From Crambe crambe (taxonomy: Eukaryota > Porifera > Demospongiae > Poecilosclerida > Crambeidae): a DNA stretch of 64,000 nt. Location: positions 2,045,001 through 2,109,000 of the forward strand of contig OZ004584.1 of the NCBI GenBank assembly GCA_963924555.1, given 5' to 3'. The translations under genes were made by a program, and so were the position numbers. The notes beneath the pieces are model-generated. The model was not told where the DNA came from. It did no database searches and saw nothing but the letters and a program-made list of their open reading frames with translations. Shown one piece after another: positions 54,401 through 62,975 of this stretch. Numbering within the stretch: position 1 is the stretch's first letter; each line of letters begins with the position of its first letter.

Positions 54401-57400
54401 ACAAACTTATATTAAACTTCAAGCACTAAGAAAAAAGGATAGAAACAAGTAAGTGCAAAAAATTTCTTCTAAATAAAAAGGTTAAGTAGGGATAGCTTAA
54501 AATCTAGCTGGGCTATATAATGTACTGCAGTCGTATGAAAACAATCCCTACTTTTACAACTGCCATAGCTAGCTATAGGTATATTGGATGTAAATGTAGG
54601 GATTGTTTTCATACGACTGCAGTACATTATATAGCCCAGCTAGATTTTAAGCTATCCCTACTTAACCTTTTTATTTAGAAGAAATTTTTTGCACTTACTT
54701 GTAATAATAAGGATAATAATAATAATAATAATAAGATCGACGTACTGGCTTACTGGCTATAGTCATCAAAATTCTGCTTTGGCCATCTGTTAGAGCGGCA
54801 CCTAGAGGCTGATCTTTTGCTATTAGTTTTGACTAAGGCTCTACTTCACTATTCGAGCACTCGGAACACTAGCTAAATCTTTCGACGCCATTTTGAAGCG
54901 CATGTCGGTAGGGGGCGGGGTTATGGGCGGAGCCACGTAAGCTTCTTAAGTTTAGCTAGCTAAGTTTAGCTAGCTAAGCTTAGCTAGGTCTTCAGTTTAA
55001 TCGTTTAGCTAGCTATTTATTCTTATCTGATGATGTTCCAGTCACTCCTTGCTGAATTACAGTGCTCACCCTCAATTCTTTTATACATACACAAACTAAT
55101 ATTCAACTTCAAGAACTAAGAAAAAAGGATAGAAACAAGTGAGTGCAAAAAATTTCTTCTAAATAAAAAGGTTAAGTAGGGATAGCCTAAAATCTAGCTG
55201 GGCTATATAATGTACTGCAGCCTCGTATGAATACAATCCCTACTTTTACAACTGCTATAGGTAGTGGATGTAAATGTAGGGATTGTATTCATACGAGGCT
55301 GCAGTACATTATATAGCCCAGCTAGATTTTAGGCTATCCCTACTTAACCTTTTTATTTAGAAGAAATTTTTTGCACTCACTTGTATATCTAGGTCTACAC
55401 TCCAAAATGCCCCAGGCATACGTATGTGTCGTGCAATAGTAGCGCCCCTGCGCGTGCATTTATGCGCATGCTCCAGTTGTAATTGATTTCTACATATAGC
55501 ATGGTGGATAGTAGGGCTAGGCTTATCTAAGTGCACTAGACATATCTAAGTGTTTTGTGGTAAGTACTTCGCTTTCTATGCATGCAACTGCCTGCCACTT
55601 AGCCAACAGCAAAGCACAAATGAACTATCAGCTCAACATTTCTACGGCAGCAGGCACAAGAGGCTTATCTAAGAGGCTTGTAGGCACTAGGCTTATCTAA
55701 GTGCTTTGAGGTAAGCATGTATGCAGCTGCCTGCCACCACTTACATGACTCTAGCAATATCAAGCACTGAAGCCTATCAGCTACTTTGATTGCTCACTAT
55801 CAAATGCTGCATATTCCTACAGATACTCAACAGCAAATGAAAATCGTTGAAGAATACTTGCTTGCTCGCTTGCTGTCAACTGAATGTTGAGCATTGCCCT
55901 AGTAAATATTCTTGTTAAATTAATTTCATACAACTAGCTTGTAATAAGCTCTAATACTAATTACACGTTATTTTGGTTGTAAATAATTTTGGTATATGTA
56001 CAAGTGCTACTGTAAAATATTTCAACAACAACTAAATAAAAAGCAAATTAAGGTATACTTTGATAATGCTACATGACTAATGGTAGATGCATTTTGGGAC
56101 CAAATGACCTGGTATGATTTATACAGCAACTGTAGAAATATACAGTGTGATGTACATGTGATTGATTTCATATGCTATAGATAAAGGTTCTTCGGCAACA
56201 GTTTTCAAATATTACAGACCAAAAAAGAAAAGTTGAAGAAAGCTTGAGAGCTGCAAATGAAGAAGTAAGTCAGTTTATATAGTGAGCTTTTCATAAAATG
56301 CAGTAGCTGGATGTGTTTTGTGTATGATCTGTCTATTGGCTTCCAAAAATAATCATATTCTATGTTGTATAGATAAGTAAACTTCATGCTATCTGTGAAC
56401 GAGAACTTAGACTGAAGGGACAGTTGAATCAGGCGAAATTAAAGTTGGAATCACTGATAGAGTCTGAGAAGTGTGAACACCAAAGGAGGGTTGAACTCCT
56501 TCAAGCTGAGATTAGTCGATGTAAAGGAATAGTGAAGGAGTTCAAGTCATTCGTCAGGGTGAATAATTATTATTCTTATCTCAATAAACTAGAAGTAAGA
56601 GATCTCATATTCATCAAGGTCTAATCAGCTGATACCCACCCCTAGCTACGTATGTGTCTGAAGCAGTTGCATAGAAAATTTGCACCCCAAAAAAACCCAA
56701 GGTGTGCATTATTTAAATCTCTTTAAATGATGAATCATGATAGTAGGGATAGCCAGAATCCTACTTGGTCCTTGACCTGCATGTTTTTTGATCCACATGA
56801 AGATAGATAATAAGTTACTGTCATTACTAATAATCATCTAGCTAAACTTTATATATGCAGAATCTTGCTAATTCTCTTGCAAAAGTGCTGAAGGATGAGC
56901 AGTTAAAAAATGAAGAATCCCTCTACATTCACGACCGAGAGACTGATGCTTTAGCAGGGCGTGTGAAAGAGATTGCCCAGACAGCTTTGAATCTCACTGA
57001 ATCTGAGTTTGAAGAGTTCTTCAACGACGAGCCTTCGACTGAGAACTTGGTAGGTCTTTTATAGCTAGTTATCAGAGGTGGTTATGGCAGAGACTGTGAG
57101 AGAATAATTATGCATTTCATACCATAATGCATTGCTAAAGCTTATAGCACTGCATTAGCTATGTCTCTCCTTAATGAAATTTCGTGACAACTATTAAAAT
57201 TTTAATTACTCTCTTTTTTTAATTATAGCTCAGTAGCTAATGTCATAAAGGAAAGACATGAAGCTTTCAGAACTTTGATCGAGCTGAGAATGTCATCCAA
57301 ACTCAAGGTAGCTACAATAATGCAGATCATCTGCAGATCTATGCTGGCTGGCCATAATAGTTTGTTTTATCTTATTAAAGGTTCCTTTTGCTGATGACCT

Positions 57401-57458
57401 TGTGCAAATGTTTAGTGGATACATCATCACAAACTTGTGTACTCAAGATCAAGAATAA
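48427..57458 (+). CDS. Coiled-coil protein, 3' exons (copy 2)
   Basis: Exons 48427-48555, 49077-49174, 49232-49296, 49357-49424, 49568-50183, 50591-50722, 51001-51129, 51268-51368, 51419-51527, 51912-51971, 56181-56264, 56373-56558, 56861-57049, 57229-57307, 57381-57458. Donors lost or weak in copy 1 are consensus here (GTAAGA at 50723, GTAGGT at 57050). But the fourteenth exon carries a 4-bp insertion (TA to TAGCTA at 57234-57239), which puts TAA at 57238-57240 and removes the last two exons' message. The large exon lacks eight codons (PLQQRMKS) of copy 1. The intron 51972-56180 contains a 3.8-kb transposon nest. As in copy 1, no first exon is seen. Confidence 0.75.
48744..48924. other. Unit-specific intron segment
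   Basis: About 180 bp present only in unit 2, within the first intron seen. In unit 1 the flanks join near 18774. No terminal repeats are visible, so a deletion in unit 1 is as likely as an insertion here. Confidence 0.6.
52181..52460. mobile_element. Foldback MITE with GATGTAGGGATGA motif
   Basis: Near-perfect arms ('acaagtaaagaaaaaacatt' and complement) with 'gatgtagggatgac' and 'gtcatccctacatc' inside; loop around 52305-52330. Related in its 'tagggat' core to 59013-59533 and 54445-54702. Confidence 0.8.
52304..53362 (+). repeat. Dispersed 1.1-kb repeat, copy 1
   Basis: Colinear with 60018-61138, sharing 'cacccggatt', 'gcgcgttatgtt', 'gtggcccaatttttctcc' and the final 'gagagcgctaccgcgctctc'. 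It carries no long reading frame. It is probably a non-autonomous transposon or a piece of a larger one. Confidence 0.8.
53326..53405. repeat. Palindrome bounded by CATCCCTAC/GTAGGGATG
   Basis: 'catccctacatagagagcg' and its inverted partner surround a (TA)n centre. The left half also ends the repeat copy at 61138. Confidence 0.7.
53374..53837 (+). repeat. 232-bp tandem pair
   Basis: Two units start at 53374 and 53606 with 'gagagtgcg(c/t)tagcact', followed by 'tagggatggcgggtcaaagg'. Only scattered differences. Confidence 0.75.
54445..54702. mobile_element. Foldback MITE M1
   Basis: Arms of about 110 bp are perfect or nearly perfect inverted copies ('acaagtaagtgc' ... 'gcacttacttgt'). Core 'aagtagggatag'. 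Loop 'catagctagctatagg'. Confidence 0.85.
55135..55384. mobile_element. Foldback MITE M2
   Basis: Same element as M1 ('acaagtgagtgc' ... 'gcactcacttgt'). Every arm difference from M1 is mirrored on the other arm. Confidence 0.85.
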
Positions 57459-57689
57459 GACAAGTTTAACTCTATTTTGAGATGGTGTACAGTATTTTTC
57501 AATAGAGGGAGCAGCTAATGCAAAAAGTAGTTGCTATGCATCTTACATGTATTAACAATATCATGCCTTTAAAAAGTAGAAATTGCTATATATTTTTGAT
57601 CTGTGGCTAGCTAGCTACATGATGACCAGCTAACTAGCTGTCCCATGATTGCATGAGACAAGCACACTTCACTGTATATGTAGTTGCTA

Positions 57690-57735
57690 ATAAGTCTTTA
57701 TACTTTCCCGAAATGGCCTTCATAATTATATTTAT
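57690..57735. repeat. Repeat S, truncated copy after coiled-coil copy 2
   Basis: 'aagtctttatactttcc' to 'cttcataattata' matches 24030 onward, then the foldback nest begins. The right border of unit 2 is therefore destroyed or displaced by insertions. Confidence 0.7.
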
Positions 57736-58179
57736 TATGTAGTTACTGAGCATGTCCCATAGAGAATAGTAGTATCACAACTAGGGTGATATATATAGAT
57801 TATTACATTGATACCGTGAAATATCACGAGTCTGTTGGCTAGTATTCACACGAGTGCCACAGGCACGAGTGAGAATACCAGCCAATCAGACGAGTGATAT
57901 TTCACGGTATCTACGTAATAATCAATTTATTATGTAACTACTGAGCATGCGTGGTGCCTTCAGGCCGTTGGATTCGTTTTATTTATTCGGTGAGTGAACT
58001 TGACTTGTTACAGTTGTAATTGATTTCTACAGCATTTCGTTTTTGATTGTAGACACTAGGCTTATAAGTGTCTATTGTAAGCGCTAAGTGCTTTGTGGCT
58101 AGCATTACAGCTTCCTCTGTATGCAGCGCAGCTAGTCTCGTGGGCCAGACCCTTTACCAATCGTGCTGCCAGGCTGAAC

Positions 58180-58805
58180 TACCACTTACTACAGCAGCTA
58201 GCTAAGGAGTTTAGGCACATCTAAAAGGTATAGCTGTACTTGCTTCACTTGCTGTCAAATGTTTTTACTACTTGTTGTCAAATTGCACATTGCCATAGTA
58301 TAATTAGCTACTGGATTTTTTAGTTCAGCAGAATTATTTTTTTAACTCTTGAAAAGGAAGTATAGTCTAGTTTTTCACTTATATATTATCATGGCTATAA
58401 AATAAATCATTATGCAAAGATTGCCCAGGGGGACGTAATATGACTACGCGATATGGTAAAATATCACCCTAGTTGTGATACTACTATTCTCTATGGGACA
58501 TGCTCAGTAACTACATAATAATTTACCATATCGCGTAGTCATATTACGTCCCCCTGGGCAATCTTTGCATATTGATTTATTTTATAGCCATGATAATATA
58601 TAAGTGAAAAGCTAGACTATACTTCCTTTTCAAGAGTTTAAAAAATAGCTAAAAATTCTGCTGAACTCCTAGGGAATAATTAATGTGCAACATTTGACAA
58701 CAAGTAGCTAAAGCAAGTAAAAACATTTGACAGCAAGTGAAGCAAGTACAGCTATACCTTTTTGATGTGCCTGAACTCCTTAGCTAGCTGCTGTAGTAAG
58801 TGGCA
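58180..58805. mobile_element. Inner foldback
   Basis: 58180-58445 pairs with 58515-58805 (for example 'acttactacagcagcta' with 'tagctgctgtagtaagt'). A short block near 58453-58512 is an inverted copy of 57732-57791 ('actgagcatgtcccatag'). Confidence 0.75.
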
Positions 58806-59012
58806 GCAGGGGCGTCAGAGGCAAAATTGAAGTGGTGAGGCCATGCATATGATTTTGTGACCATACAGCGCGCAAAGCGCGCCATCTAGGGGGGTCTGGG
58901 GGCATGCCCCCCCCCCCCCCCCCAGGAAAATTTTGGATATTCGGGGCTCTTAGATTCAATCTGGTGCAATCTGAGGGGGAATTTTAGTGAAGTACATAAC
59001 AGCATAATATTA

Positions 59013-59533
59013 ACAAGTAAAGGAAAAAACATTTGAAAAAAATGAAAGTTGATGTAGGGATGACAAAAATAGTGTACAAAAAAATAAAGAAACAAGGAAA
59101 GAAATTGCGAAAAGATTTATTATCATCCCTACATCAAGCCAAGGAATTATTGTAGCTAGATATTAGCTATACTTTGACTATTCAGCTAAATAGCTATCAT
59201 AAGATGTTCGATGATTACCATATGAAACAATAATGGTACGACTATAGTATTATGTGATGCTACTATAGCTGAAACCACCTGCTAAAATGTGCTAAGAGTG
59301 ACTGCTAATAGATTTTCATCTTTGAAAGAGGACAGCCTCTCTATTAGAAGGTTTCTATTATGGTAGATAGCTAGTCCATTGCTATACCATTGATAGGCTT
59401 GATGTAGGGATGATAATAAATCAAACATTTTCTTTTCGCAATTTCTTTCCTTGTTTCTTTATTTTTTTGTACACTATTTTTGTCATCCCTACATCAACTT
59501 TCATTTTTTTCAAATGTTTTTTCCTTTACTTGT
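59013..59533. mobile_element. Foldback MITE inside the hAT-like element
   Basis: Arms 59013-59140 and 59398-59533 carry 'gttgatgtagggatgac' and complement, plus 'gaaattgcgaaaag' and complement. The 250-bp spacer is non-coding. Same 'gatgtagggatga' signature as 52181-52460. Confidence 0.75.
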
Positions 59534-60017
59534 TTTCTTTCTTTTTTTTGTAATTAATTCATAGCTCCCCTGCCTACGCATATACGCCCTTGGTATGAAA
59601 TCAAAAGGTGGGATAGATAGCTACATATTAATTTTTTTATAGAGAACTACTTGCTCGTCCCCAGGTTTGTGGAGGCAGTCAATAGAGCACTCTTTGCACA
59701 TGCGCCAAAAATCCGATTAGGTGGATTTATAATCTACTTTCAGTAATCTTCTGTGACACATGATGCAATATGCTGAATCAGCACTGCGGTAGACAGCTAT
59801 GTACTTCTTCTCGGACAGCTATGTGTCTTTTACATCCTATCTCAGCTGGAACAACCCCATCTAGTACTGAACAAGGATAGCCTGAGGCTGCATGTGATTA
59901 TAATCTCCTCTGGCTTAAATTATTATATTTTTTATATTATAATTTATACATACTATCTGTGATTTTTTTGTATAATTATAGCTATGTATATTATGTTCTT
60001 TGTTCCATCTCACAATT

Positions 60018-61138
60018 GTGGGTACGTCACACTAGTGATTGCACCCGGATTTGACTTCATCCTTGCATAATCTCATCCATTCAGCTCTTGTTCCAAGACC
60101 AGTTAACTAGTCATCCCTACATCACCTTCATTTATTAGAATAAATATTTTTCTTTACTTGTTTCTTTCTTTTTGCAGGAGGATATTAGAGCTGTAGCTAT
60201 CTATGAATATCTCATTATAGCTGCTTGTTCTGATATCTTTTTGTAGGAAGTAGTTAGCACTTTTTTTCCTTAAGTTATTATAACTGTTTTTAATATTAAT
60301 TCTATGTTATGCTGAATAAAGTTCATAGAGTGGTAGGGGAAGGAGGCAAGGTCTGTAGCTATTCTTGTTTCATGGGATTTAATTTCATAGCTCTTGTGTT
60401 GCAATGCTGGATCATAACCAAGCTTGGTAAGGGATTAAAATATTCTAAATAGCTGAATTCATAGATAAAAGAAGGTGAAGGGATAGGGAGCTACGATCAG
60501 CCTGCTTTCGTTCTAAATAATGCACAACTCACTGGGCTCGAGAAAGCTTACCATTCAAAATTTACATGCTGTCGTTACAGCTCAGCTAATAGCTAGCTAG
60601 GATAACTTACCTTAGAGCTGACTATTATTCTGTTCTATCTATGCTCGAAATGGCTTTTTGCTTCGATGAGATCGAGAGTCATGGCAACTATCGTTTATTA
60701 CGCATGCGCGTTATGTTCAATTTCTTTGTTGTATAGTCCCTATACTAAGAGAGCGGCTTTTTTTCTGAGTGAACTAGAGGCTAAACCGATGCCACACTGC
60801 ACTGGTCGGGGTAAAAAGCTACACATTCATATATAGAACATAGCCGTAACGTGGCCCAATTTTTCTCCAGATCGTGCCATTATTATTATTATTATTATGA
60901 TGATTAAGAACAAGAAAATAAGAAATTATGAAAAAATGCGCTTTTATTATTCCTTCGTGTTGAGTCTTTCAGCCTCCAAAATTCTCCTGCATGATAAGAA
61001 TGTGCATAAGAGACAGGATAAGCAGTCATAGCAGCTACAACTTACTGTTTTCTGAGAAAATCCAACTTCATTTTGTATTAGTCCTATGGAGGGTCATAGG
61101 TCATCCCTACATAGAGAGCGCTACCGCGCTCTCTGATA
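60018..61138 (+). repeat. Dispersed 1.1-kb repeat, copy 2
   Basis: Counterpart of 52304-53362 with moderate divergence and a short (ATT)n expansion near 60880. Confidence 0.8.
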
Positions 61139-61688
61139 ATTAATTCATATCACTGTTTTTTAATTTTCCAAATAATAGTTCGCTGTGGTCATGTTCATGA
61201 ATAAATTCATTTGCAGTAGCTATCAAGTCAATTTTGCCAGTCAGTGAGATCCCTGTGTATGTGTAAAGTCATTAGATAGTTAAGGCGATGCTGTGTCATT
61301 GTAGACCTTGGGTAAGTTTTTATCCTACGAAGGGCACTGAATGACCGTTCACTGACATGTACGTGTTAAATTTTCACATGACATAACCTGTACATATTAA
61401 TTAAAAGTACACTGATGTGTTGAGCAGCATGCAGTGCATAATTAGTGGCCTGTAATAGTACCCAAAAAGTGGTGAGGCTATAGCCTCACCAGCCTCATCA
61501 TTTCTGACGCCCCTGGGCCGCAGTTCAGCCGGGCAGCACGGTTGGTAAGGGGTCTGGCCCACGAGACTAGCTGCATACACAGAGGAAGCTGTAATGCTAG
61601 CCACAAAGCACTTAGCGCTTACAATAGACACTTATAAGCCTAGTGTCTACAATCAGAAACGCTGTAGAAATCAATTACAACTAATAAG

Positions 61689-62206
61689 CAGGCCCGTAGC
61701 CAGAGTTTTTGAAGAGGGGGTTCTCAAGTTATCCGCGCGTAAGCGCGGAAAATTTTTTGGCATGACCACGCCCACTTTCCTATAACCACACCCTTTTTGA
61801 TAACCGATTTATAAAAAACAATGACTTAGCAGCTGCAATGCAGCATATGAAGGCAGGGAAAGTATGAAGATGAGTAAATGATGAAGATGGTACACGATCT
61901 GCTAGCTACCTGTACAGTTTTTTGTACAGTTTTTACAGCAAGATTTATTCATAGTCTCAGGCACTAAGCCACTAACTGCTCAGTAGGGCTGAGTTATACG
62001 TAAAACTGACCTTTTCTGGACAAAAATAATAAGAGGCTTTGCCTCACTCGTTTCTCTCTGCTCGCTTCGAGCTCACGATCGATCGATCACTCACGAACGC
62101 GCGTACGCGTACGCGCATAGCGCGCGATCGCGCTTAAAACATTTTTTATTCATTTTGAAAAGGTGGTTCGACCGAACCACCCGAACCACCCCTGGCTACG
62201 CCCATG
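61689..62206. mobile_element. 518-bp TIR element with 5-bp target duplication
   Basis: Ends CAGGCCCGTAGCCAG and CTGGCTACGCCCATG are imperfect inverted repeats, flanked by ATAAG at 61684-61688 and 62207-62211. It interrupts the right arm of the large foldback; the left arm (57995-58025) is continuous at that point. GC-rich CGCG-containing stretch inside; non-coding. Confidence 0.75.
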
Positions 62207-62402
62207 ATAAGTCAAGCTTACTCACCGAATAAACGAAACGAATCCAACGGCCTGAAGGCACCACGCATGCTCAGTAGTTACATAATAAATTGATTATTAC
62301 GTGAAATATCACTCGTCTGATTGGCTGGTATTCTCACTCGTGCCTGCGGCACTCGTGTGAATACTAGCCAACAGACTCGTGATATTTCACGGTATCAATG
62401 TA

Positions 62403-62503
62403 CAGTCTAGTCGCCGCCTACCGGAAGTGCCCATAGGAACAATACAAATTTAATTGCACTAGCCACTCCTTTTAATTTACGGTTTTCCGTATACTAAATT
62501 GTT
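62403..62503 (+). promoter_or_regulatory. Probable 5' flank of the next gene
   Basis: A short CpG-containing stretch ('cgccgcctaccggaag') directly precedes the ATG at 62504. CCGGAAG is an ETS-type core common in TATA-less animal promoters. Inference only. Confidence 0.3.
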
Positions 62504-62707
62504 ATGAATCTCATTAATTCGCGAATCGTTCAGTTGCTAAGGACCAAAATCGCGAAACTTTCTGCACTGAATAGTCTGCAAATGCAGCTCAAGTTAGGGA
62601 TTTCTACCACAAACCAGGCGACATTTATAGCTACTAACAGTTCTGAAGGGCATAATCCTTCAACCTTGGGCCATTTGCTGAATAGTCCTCTTGGCACTTT
62701 CACACAG
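62504..62707 (+). CDS. Probable first coding exon, product unknown
   Basis: ATG with 68 codons (MNLINSRIVQLLRTKIAKLS...) ending exactly before a consensus donor CAG|GTAAGA in phase 0. The N-terminus is basic and amphipathic-looking. I do not recognise the family. It may belong to the coding pieces from 62976 on, or to a gene further right. Confidence 0.45.
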
Positions 62708-62975
62708 GTAAGATAAGTAGGCAAATAGCTGCAGTATTAAACACCAATAGATATTAATTGTCCCATATTCCTACATTGAGAAAATTAGCTGCAAAATTCC
62801 TTAACTATAATAGGCCAGAGGTGTTTTTGAAGTAGTGTTTGGTTTCTTATGATATGCATGCAATGCACTTAGCTAGCTATTATATATTATAATAGCTACT
62901 TATTTATTTAAGAGTTCATCATAGCTCTCTTTATTATCCACAATATAGCTAATATTTGAGCTGGTTTGTTCCTGT

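Larger units (their letters stand above)
53840..55386 (+). repeat. Two tandem units, each ending in a foldback MITE
   Basis: Both units start with an (ATA)n run and 'gatcgacgtac', run through 'gtagaggctgatc'-type sequence and 'gggggcggggctt(a)', and end at 54702 and 55384. The first is longer because of about 260 bp near 54150-54410. Non-coding. Confidence 0.7.
52130..55905. mobile_element. 3.8-kb nested repeat insertion in a coiled-coil intron
   Basis: Unit 1 runs from 'aataatttgtgtaat' straight to 'gttcttgttagatta' (about 22170-22200). Unit 2 holds 3.8 kb between the same flanks. Contents in order: foldback (52181-52460), a dispersed repeat shared with 60018-61138, a palindrome (53326-53405), a 232-bp tandem pair, and two larger units each ending in a foldback MITE. 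No transposase is recognisable. Confidence 0.8.
29190..57735 (+). repeat. Segmental duplication, unit 2
   Basis: Counterpart of unit 1. The main differences are an 847-bp deletion in the B fragment (at 42628/42629), about 180 bp extra at 48744-48924, and a 3.8-kb nested insertion at 52130-55905. The right end is cut into by the foldback nest at 57735. Confidence 0.92.
58807..61515. mobile_element. hAT-like non-autonomous element
   Basis: Ends are CAGGGGCGTCAGA (58807) and TCTGACGCCCCTG (61503-61515), the CAGGGG-type terminal repeat of hAT elements. Flanking 8-mers AGTGGCAG (58799-58806) and GGCCGCAG (61516-61523) agree at 5 of 8, an eroded target duplication. The insertion splits arm sequence that is continuous at 58160-58190. 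It contains a foldback (59013-59533) and the 1.1-kb repeat; no transposase is seen. Confidence 0.75.
57804..62402. mobile_element. Large foldback structure holding nested insertions
   Basis: The left arm 57804-58180 is the inverted counterpart of 61516-62402, which contains its own 518-bp insertion. Outer ends read 'tacattgataccgtgaaat' and its complement. Each arm starts with a terminal hairpin (57810-57911; 62305-62402) around 'ggctagtattcacacgag'. The middle is occupied by an inner foldback (58180-58805) and an hAT-like insertion (58807-61515). Confidence 0.8.

Noticed and set aside
61401..61631. Minus-strand frame of 76 codons and partner at 61594-61785
   Set aside because: Both fall on transposon ends and foldback arm sequence.
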